Origin: Owenia fusiformis
Lineage: Eukaryota > Annelida > Polychaeta > Sabellida > Oweniidae
Direction: 5' to 3'
Assembly: GCA_903813345.2 (NCBI GenBank)
Contig: CAIIXF020000009.1
Span: 10,410,030-10,474,029 of the forward strand
DNA length: 64,000 nt
Shown: positions 44,771 through 54,800 of the stretch, one piece after another
Position numbering within the stretch: the first letter of the stretch is position 1
Layout of the letters: the number at the start of each line of letters is the position of its first letter
Position numbers and translations under genes: made by a program
The notes under the pieces: model-generated
Seen by the model: only the letters and a program-made list of their open reading frames with translations
What the model was told of the DNA's origin: nothing
Database searches by the model: none

Positions 44771-45697
44771 GTAGTCATATTTACACTTCTTATTTCTAAT
44801 TTCTCTTATTGGTGTTTTAAATTGTATAAGTGTTTTAAATTGACTTAAACCATCCTTTGTTCCCAGCTTGGATTTATCCTGGGATTGAGAAACCTATTTA
44901 TTGCAAACAATATATTTTAGTCAAATATAAAGATGGCAGCACTGGTAAATGTTATTACATTCTACCCTAACATCTTTATTTTAAAATCACTTCTATCGCC
45001 CTATTAATTGTCTGTTACAGACCATGATTTAAAAACATGTATTACAATGATTTCATGTTGGTTTAAAATGTTGTAATAGCAAGTCTACTATTTAACACAT
45101 TAACTGAAGCAAGCTACATGTATTTAATGACAAATTCATCCTTGCTGCAAGTATATATTTAAGCATAAATGAAGTCCTTTGAAGAAGGATGTGACAAATT
45201 GAGGTGCATATACTTTCACACCATGATTGTCCATTATAAGCAATAATACCTGAATTAAATTCTTCAATAATCTTACTCATTGCACATAATCATGATAATT
45301 GAGTGACTGAAATTGCTTTGAGGGACATGAAATTGCTTTGAGGACATGAAATAAGCCTATTGATTAAAAACAGGTCACTGAATGCCGAACCTCTGGAGAT
45401 GGATGAATGAACATTGTGGTGCATCATGGGAGCCAGTCCTCTTTGACATTGTTGATTGCGTAGTCATATTTCCTCGTTTTGATTTGACAACAACTCAAAA
45501 AAGCTCAGTTATTCAAAACAATGTGTTTACCCTTCTATTAGGCTTAACATGTGTTAAGTTGATCAAAATGTTGATGACTTAGCTGAAAAACCTGTGAAAT
45601 TTCAGACTTGAACTCTTTGACGCAGTCTAGCTTCAAGCCCTTGTAAGCCCCTCCCGAACTACACATTTCCCCACATGTGTTATTTGATGCATTATTT

Positions 45698-45703
45698 TTT
45701 ATT
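45698..45703 (-). terminator. Poly(A) signal candidate for ABAT
   Basis: Minus-strand AATAAA about 135 nt after the ABAT stop codon, with no other strong hexamer nearer. Confidence 0.5.
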
Positions 45704-45838
45704 TTTTGAAAAGTCACTTTGAGCAGGTGATATCTTTCAATCAAAGCATAACATTTCTTATTTCTAGGTGACCAGCAACCACTTTACGATCTCAAATATC
45801 AGCGATCTGTGTTCATCTGACTGTGTCAAAGAGTTAAT

Positions 45839-48800
45839 TTAAAGAAGTTTCTTCAATGTTGTTTCGAAAGTGTCTAATGCAATGTTGGCATGTTTCTCTT
45901 GAAATATAAGCATCGGTCGAAACCTCAACGAGTTATCACCACATCCTCCTGTGTGAATGCCTGAAACGAAATATTTTGAATATAGATCTGAAGAATTAAT
46001 TATGTACACTATCCTGTTATATGCTCAAGATAAAACATTACTGCCATCTATTAAAATACACTATTATTGCTCTAAATGAGGTCTTATAAATATGGTAAAA
46101 CCGATCTCAGGGGAACACCTTTGGTTTCTTTAAAAAGTGTTCCACTAACAAAGGTGTTCCATTTATACAGGTTTATTTAACATTGAATCAGTTGGTATTG
46201 GGACTCTGAAAAGTGTTCCACTAACAGAGGTATTCCACTTTACAAGTTTCACTGTATAAGGGACATCATACCTGCATTCCTAAGCTGTGCAATAAGTTTG
46301 TCCCTGAAGGATGCATCTTTACAATCGACAGCTACAAATACACCCCCTCCCCGTGTTGCGCTGAGCACATCTGGGTGACGACCCTGTAGAAAATTTGAAT
46401 GCTAGCTTTAAGAGGGGGTTCAAAGATGACATACGCTTATAATGTAAATCTGTATTGAGATGACATCGTCGCTGATTGGTTTAGCGAATCTATCATTGAT
46501 TGGTTTGAAACTAGGTCAATTTGAAAACTTTGAAAACCAAGATGGAGGCTAAGTATTTCCGGGAAAGGAGGTGCGCGAAGGAGGAAATTGTATGTCATCA
46601 ATTGAATCGTGGGGTTTTTCCTCCTCTTGCTAGCTTTTAAATATAACAGATAGGATTAACATCACAGAATGTCACCACCTGGTAGTTCTTTGCAAATGGT
46701 TACAAAACTGTAACAATATGTTACAAATTCTGACCATCAAATGTCAGCCTCAAAATGATGATGGCTTTAAAATGTAGTGCAGCAATTTCTTAACCTCTTG
46801 ACTACCCAGAGTGATGAGAAAATCTGTCACAAAATGTTTCACTAAAATTGCTCTGATTTGAACACTTTTCACCCAATTTACACAAAAATTGTTTTAAAAT
46901 GTTTAGAAATGATCTCTGATGCCTATCTTGGCTAAGATTAGCATCTAACATTGTATAGGTAGCCTATGGAGTAAGATGTCAAAAGGTGTCAAAAATTCAA
47001 AATTCTCTGGTTTCAACCAATTTTAGAGCCTGGGATCCAAGAGGTTATATTAACTACCTATTTTGATTTGAAATTAGCTAATTTAGGGTACACTACAAAC
47101 CTGTATTTCATTCTTAACTACCTATTTTGATTTGAAATTAGCTAATTTAGGGTACACTACAAACCTGTATTTCATTCTTAACTACCTATTTTGATTTGAA
47201 ATTAGCTAATTTAGGGTACACTACAAACCTGTATTTCATTCTTAACTACCTATTTTGATTTGAAATTAGCTAATTTAGGGTACACTACAAACCTGTATTT
47301 CATTAAGGCCATCCACTAGTTTGTTTCCAGCTCTAGTCACCTCTGCTAGTAAATCCTCATCCTTCATGATTTCAATCATTTCTTCTAAGAACAATACTTT
47401 ACTGGGGTCCCCCATCCATGTGTTAAACACCCTGTAGCCCTATATAATGAAGCAATAATGGTGTGTAAGAGGAAGGCCAATATTTATGGTGTGAAAGGCC
47501 CATATTTATTTTGTGGAAGGCCCATATTTATGTTATAAAAGGCCCATATTTATTATGTGGAAGGCCCATATTTATGATGTGAAAGGCCCATATTTATTGT
47601 GTGGAAGGCCCATATTTATGATGTGAAAGGCCCATCTTTATGAAGTGAAAGGCTGAAATTTATGGTGTGGGAGGCCCATATTTATGTGAAAGGTTTTTGA
47701 ATGAATCTGAATATTCTCCAATATTCTTAAGACCACATTCACCTTATCAACCAACCAGACTGTTTTGGACAGGTAGATTTTGAATATGTCACAACAAATG
47801 GAATACACTGTTTAAGACCGCAGGGGCCTAGTCAGCTTTTAGTCAATTTCGGGTTTCAGTCTGGTGTGGGGGGGATGCGATTGTGGGCACTAGGCAAAAA
47901 AATAAGATTTATTTTGAAACAAAAGTTGATGCAACTTCCTTCAAAATTGAGCTACAAGCTTTAAATCTTCTTTCTCATGGTTTTATTTTTATTGGTTATG
48001 AGGGGGGGGGGGGGGGGCTGGCTATGCCTATGATGCCCCAACTTGCTTGGAATGCCTCATTTTAAGTGGGTTTTATATGTGCTCACCTCAGTTGGTCTTA
48101 GCTCATCTGTGTAATAATAACCACCTGACATCATCTTCTTGGAGAAGGTCACTGCATCCGGTGGGGTGGGTAGGCCCCATGTTTCATGGTACCACATCTC
48201 ACCTGTGGCCCCTGCACCAGTCTGGACCTCATCGACCACCATGTAGCTATTATTCTACAAGAGTCAACTTAAGGGTCTGTCACATATACTTAAGCAATTT
48301 CCACTAAATTCTGCAGTTCTGTCATTCTGATACTCATAGCGTCTCTCTCTGTTGCATCGCAGATGTATCCAGAAGGATAGAGATGGAGAGGGCGTTGGCG
48401 TGGCTTACCATGATGCAGTTCTGTTCTGTTTTATGGTTCTGTTTTTTTGTTTTGGAAAGAATTTGCATTTCCAGAAAATCTTAACAAGTTCAGATGGGCA
48501 ATCTAGTTGTTCAAGAAAAGGATCGTATCAAGAATTTATTGGAAAATATCTATCTACAATACAATTGTATTAGTAGACTATAGTGAAATATCAAAACATT
48601 TGACTAATAACAGATCTGTAACATTTTGAACAGTCTGCTTTGATTTCAATTTAACTTTTGTTTCAAATATACCTTTTTGATTATTTTCTGGAGCTCCTTG
48701 AAGAAGTTGGGTGATGCATAGTTATCTCCACCTTCTGCCTGTATGGGTTCAACTATAACACCAGCTACATCATTGCCACGTTTGTTGTAAATATCAAACA

Positions 48801-51800
48801 ACTCAGCCACCTTCAAATATAGTGGCAAATAAATAAATAAATAAATAAGAGCAAATGTTTCCAAAACTCCATGTTTACTATCTCTTCCAGAGTGAAACCT
48901 TTCCCTAAGTATGTACCTGATCACCATTGAATTGCAAATGTAAATAATAATGAAGCATAAACATGAAAAAGTCACCATCTGACAGGAATAACAAAAGTGT
49001 GACATCTGTAAGATGTTACAGATACTATAGACACTGAATACTAAAATGCCGGTAATGAAAATAACAGTGGATATAACAATATCTCATCCCTGGTAACAAA
49101 ACAAGTCACATTCTTATTCAACATACCTGATCAAGGCACCTTTGCTCTTCCTTTGCATTCTCTGCTACGTTGTCTTCAAGAGGGTACTTTAGTTTAGGAA
49201 AATCAGCCATTGGCCAGTCAAGACTTGGGAAGTCAAGTTTGTGTACCCATTTTGTATGTGTACACAACAAGGAAGCTTAAAGTGGATAAAAAATTGATAA
49301 AGCGATATATTTGGAAATGGGTGTCGACTTTTGGCTTGCAACCGAAGATACCTCAAGAAAAGCCGGATTCTGCCGAAGATTTTCTTTGCAAACAAAGTAG
49401 GCCGAGGGTACCATGAATGTGACGAGGACGTCTCTAATTGGTCAAAACGGGAGGTTCGACATTCTCCGTCAGATTGAATCGGCAAAATTCGGTTGTATGG
49501 CTTACCTTCGGCTGCATGGCCCAACCTCGATTGAATGGAAAAGATACTGTCCCATTTGGAAAATCACACATTTACATATAACATGGCATTAACATGACAA
49601 AATGTCTCCTCCAAGAGTATCCAATTGTTACTGAAACTGAATGCATCGCAAAAACTGTAACGATAACAATATGAATGGTACCAATAAACCAGTTAACCTG
49701 ATATTAAAATTCTTAGGTGACAAAACTTTCTTTGGATGTGTGAACGAAAAATTACCTTAGCATGTTGTTCTTGTCTCCTTGTTGGTAAGATGTTTCTTTC
49801 GTTTGTAATTTGTAACTTATCTTGATTATCTAACTTATCTAAAGTGTGCACACCTAAAATTATATCTAAAACTAATCTTCAACTGCCTATGTCTTTACAT
49901 GTGGACAACCTGGGCTCAACTGACTAGTTTGGCCTCTATAGCATAATAATTAGCCCTTTTAAATCTCTGGTTACCTTTAAAATAACTTGGTATTGAGGCA
50001 ATTTAGCCCTTGTAGTAAGTTTCTCTTCTTATTTATATTACATCTCCCCCTTCTTGAGTTTGTCGTTACTCAGACAAGCTGTCATTTTAAAAACATAAAT
50101 CCTGCTACTTGCAACGATAAAATTAAAAATTAATTTGGATGAATTTTCCAAATGCAAAAGTACTTCTTCCTTCTTTCCGTCAATTTACAAATTCAGCTTC
50201 TAAATGTCAATATCACATTCAGGTTATAGCCTGGATAGGCAATCAGCTGCTGCATTGTACTTTCCTGGTCTGTGTTTCAATTCAAATTTGTACTGCTGCA
50301 GAATGAGTACCCATCTACTAAGTCTTTGATTTGTGTTTTTCATTTCATTCAACCATTTCAATGGGTTATGGTCAGTGACTATTTCAAATTGCTTACCAAG
50401 TAAGTAATATCTCATGTGTTCTACTGACCAAACTATTGCTAAGCATTCTTTTTCTATAACTGCATAGTTTCTCTCTCGTGGAAGCAGTTTCCTACTGGCA
50501 TACATGACAGGGTGTTCACCATCGTCAAATATTTGACTCAATACACCGCTGATTCCAACTTCAGAGGCATCAGTTATCACGATGAACATTCTGCCAAAAT
50601 CTGGACTTCTCAGAATTGGTTCAGTAGCCAGTGCTTCTTTCAGCTTCTTTGTAGCATCATCTACTTCTTTACTGTATGGTAAGTTTGTTGGTACACTCTT
50701 CTTGGTAAGTTCTGTCAATGGAAAAGCTAAGTGAGCATAATCTGGGATAAATTTCCTGTAATATCCAGTCATCCCCAGGAAGGTTCTCAGCTTCTTCTTG
50801 GTAGTTAGTTTTCCTAATTTCTCTATTGCTTCTATTTTAGAATTGCTTGGTTTCACTTTGCCATCTCCTACTATGTGTCCAAGGTATTCAATCTCTTTGT
50901 AGCCAAACTTACACTTTGATGGTTTCACTGTAAGGTTGTGTTTTCTCAGTTTCTCCATTATAACTTGTATGTGTGTAAGATGATCTTCAAAATGTGTACT
51001 AAAGATGACCACATCATCGAAATAAGCTGCGGCAAAATCTTCAGATCCTTGGATCATCATATCCATAGCTCGTTGAAAAGAAGCAGGGGCGCCATGCAGT
51101 CCAAATGGCATTCTAACGAACTGGAATGTTCCAAATGGCGTAAGGACACTAGTCTTCTCTTTGTCAGCCTCATTCAAGGGTAGTTGCCAAAATCCTCTAC
51201 AAAGGTCAATAACAGATATAAACACTGCCGTTGACAGTCCATCAATGATGACATCTATTCTGGGCATGACATATGCATCAAATTGTGTCACTTTGTTCAG
51301 GTCACGGAAATCAACACATAGCCTGATATCTCCATCTTTCTTTGGAACAATAACTAAATTTGATCCCCATTCACTGTTTGATGGTTCCATGATACCATTC
51401 TCAACTAGTTCGAGGATTTTAGTTTTCACTTTCTCTTGGTATGCATTAGGAAATCGTCGTAGTCTCTGTCTTACAGGTTTTGCATCTTTCGTTATGATGT
51501 GATGTACAACCAAATCAGTAAGGCCTGGCTCGTCAGAAATTACATCATCATATCTGCTAAGGAGGTTTGTCAATTGAGTTTTCTCTGCTTCGGATATATC
51601 ATTTGATGTATCAACCATAGCTTTAGTCATCTTGTCAGCATTAATGATGGGCCATTGTTCTGTGGCAGACTCTTCATCTAAATCTCTCTCATCAATCGTA
51701 TAGGAGAAGAAACTTGCATTTTCTCTCTCATTGTACTTCTTCAGTAGGTTAACATGGTACATCTTTGTTTTCTTCTCATCTACTTGTATTTCATAGTTGA

Positions 51801-54800
51801 CCTTGTTGAGTTGTCTGATCACAGTGTAAGGACCTTGCCATTTTGCTTCTAACTTCATCTCACTCGAGGGTAGTAGTAGTAAGACCGTTTCACCTGGTGT
51901 GTATTCAATATCTCTTGATTTCTCATCATAATATCTCTTCTGTTTTTCTTGCGCACTTGCAGTATTTTCTTTACAAAGTTCTGCCATTGAGTCAAGCTTC
52001 TCTCTCATCTTGGTTACATAAGTGATGATGTTTTCTGGACTAGTTGCATTAGTTATCCATTGTTCACTTAGTATGTCAATAGGACCTCTTACTTGTGTCC
52101 CATACAACAACTCAAATGGGGAGAATCCTGTTGATGCATGTGGTACTTCTCTGTATGCAAAGAGTAAATAGGGCAAGTAAATATCCCATCTTTCTGGTTC
52201 ATCGCTCACAAATTTCTTCAGCATTTTCACAAGAACTCCATTAAATCGCTCCACTTGTCCATTTGTTTGTTGGTGGTAAGGAGTAGACTGTATTCCCTTG
52301 ATTCCCATCATGTTGTAGAGTTCTTTCAACAGTTTGGACATAAAGTTGGTGCCTTGATCAGAGAGTATTTCTCTCGCTACCCCAACTCGGCAAAATAGCG
52401 ACATCAGTTCTTCTGCTATCTTCTTAGCATCTATCGTCTTCAATGGCACGGCATCAGGAAATTTTGTTCCATAGTCACCAGTGACAAGAACAAACTTGTT
52501 GCCTTTCTTTGATTTTGTGAGTGGACCAACAATATCCATGGCAATCTTGGTAAATGGCTCAGTGATGATGGGAAGAGGAATTAATTTCGCTCTGTTTGTT
52601 GTCATCTTTCTGGAAGTCTTTTGGCAAATGTCACACGACAGGCAAAATAATTTCACATCTCTGTGAATACCCGGCCAAAAGAATCGTTTTAAAACTCTAT
52701 CTGTAGTCCTCTTGATACCCATGTGACCTGATAATGGTATATTATGTGCGAGTTCTAGGACTTTTCTTCTGCAACATCTTGGTAGTACTAACTGTTGTAC
52801 TCTTTCACCACTCATTTTTGTCGTCTCTCTCATCATCAAACCCTCCTTCATAATGAAGTATGGTGTTTGATTAGTGTCAAGGTCTTCTTTAAGTGATTTC
52901 TTTGTTGAACAGATCATCATCAAACTTGAATGGAACATCACAAAAATCATCATCATCTACATCTATGTCTTTAACAGGAGTAAATTTCACATCAGAATCA
53001 TTGTTCTTCTTGTTGTCATCAGCTTCACTCTGTAATGTCTGTTTCCATTGCTGTCTTGTTGTAACGAATGCATTATTTCCTCTTTTATATACATATTGAT
53101 TCATCTTGTCAGTGTCCAGCCTGCTAAGGATGTCTTGTCCAATGATAACAGAGGCTGGTAAATCATTTGAAACTGCAGCTTGTACATTGTAAGTCTTATC
53201 GCCAATCTGTATGTCAGCAGAAGTAGTGGGGTATGCCTTGCTGTCCCCATGAACACATGTCATTCTTACTTGATCATTGTGTTTGACTGCATCTAGGTCA
53301 ATGAGATCACCATGCACAATAGTTTTACAGCTTCCCGTGTCCAAAATCACCTCAATTTCATCATTGTTTAACATAACTAAAACTGTTCCATCACCTCTTT
53401 GCAAGTACTGTGTAAATATGTCATCAGTTGCTCTACACAAGAATCCTCTTTTATTTCCAACGTAACATTTTGAAGTGGTGTGCCCATATTGACTGCATTT
53501 TTCACATTTGAGGGATGTGTCAACTTTACAATTTTCTGTAGGGTGAGCTTTGCCACAATTGTTGCACTTAACAGAAGTTTTACTTTCAGTCCTGAGTCCC
53601 GATTTGCACTCATCCGACTTGTGCCCAGTTTTACGGCATTTGAAACAAAGCGTTTCATTAGGGCAAGCTTTGGCTTGGTGCCCTGGCTCATTACAATTGT
53701 AACAGTTGTTGTTCCATACTGTTGGGTCACTTTTTCTTGCTTCTAAGAAGTTGTCAGCAAGCTTAACTTCATCATCTGTTGTTTGAGCATCGTTTTCTTT
53801 CACCCATGTTTGAACATCAGTTGAAAGAGTATTAAGTAGTTCCTCCTTAAGAACTCTGTCTTTGATTTTGTCAATTGTGTCAGCATCTTTCATCCACTTC
53901 TTAAAGGTATCTTCCAGCCTGATTGTGAATGCTTTAATTCCTTCACCAGTGTTCCTCTTTAATGATCTAAAGCGTTTCCTGTAGGTTTCTTCATTGATGG
54001 AATATCTGTGAAGAATGGCTTCTTTTACGACATCATAATTTTTGGCATCTTCAACTGCAACACTCGCATATGCAGACTGTGCTTTGCCAGTGAGATTTGG
54101 TCCTAATTTTAGAGTCCAGTATTCTCGCTTCCATTTGTACATCTCTGCAGTCCTCTCAAACACTGTGAGATAATTCTCGATGTCTTCATCATCCTTCATC
54201 TTCTGGATTTGTGGATCAGTTGGTTTCTTTCTTAACTCCAACTCTTGTTGTCTAAATTCCGCTCGTAATCGCCTTTCTTCCTCGAGTTCATCTCTGTGGA
54301 TCTTTTCTTGTCTTAATCTCTCCTGTCTCTCTGCCTCTAAGAGGTTATGTTGTTCTTTAAGTTGGATCTGCATCATCATTTGTTGATGTTGACGTTCTGC
54401 TTCACTGTTTTTCATCATAGCAGCCATCATTGTCATCATTTGTTTCATTGGGTCCATGGTATCTCCTTGAGCCCCTTCTTCATCAACTTCATAAAATTCT
54501 TGTTTTTCTGTTGACATTGTGTTTGGTTTCTTCTTCTTCTTGGCTTGTTTTTTTCTATCTTCGAATGAATCGTATGTTTTGTTTCTAGTATCGGGCATTC
54601 CTTATACCCTTACATAAATAAACTTGCTCTATTCACACAGAATTGAGAAATAAAATCAATCAAATGTCTCAATCAAATATGTTCTCAAAATTCAATTGAA
54701 TAAATTGTACATGTACTTTAGATATGTACAGTTTGTTTATTTACATTTGCATTATGCAATTTGTTTTGATTTGAGTCTAGCCAAATGTATTATGTAATTC

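Noticed and set aside
49189-49524. 111-residue minus-strand open frame running up from an ABAT exon
   Set aside because: The ABAT-like part ends at the acceptor at 49275 with correct phase; the remainder is intron read-through in another frame.
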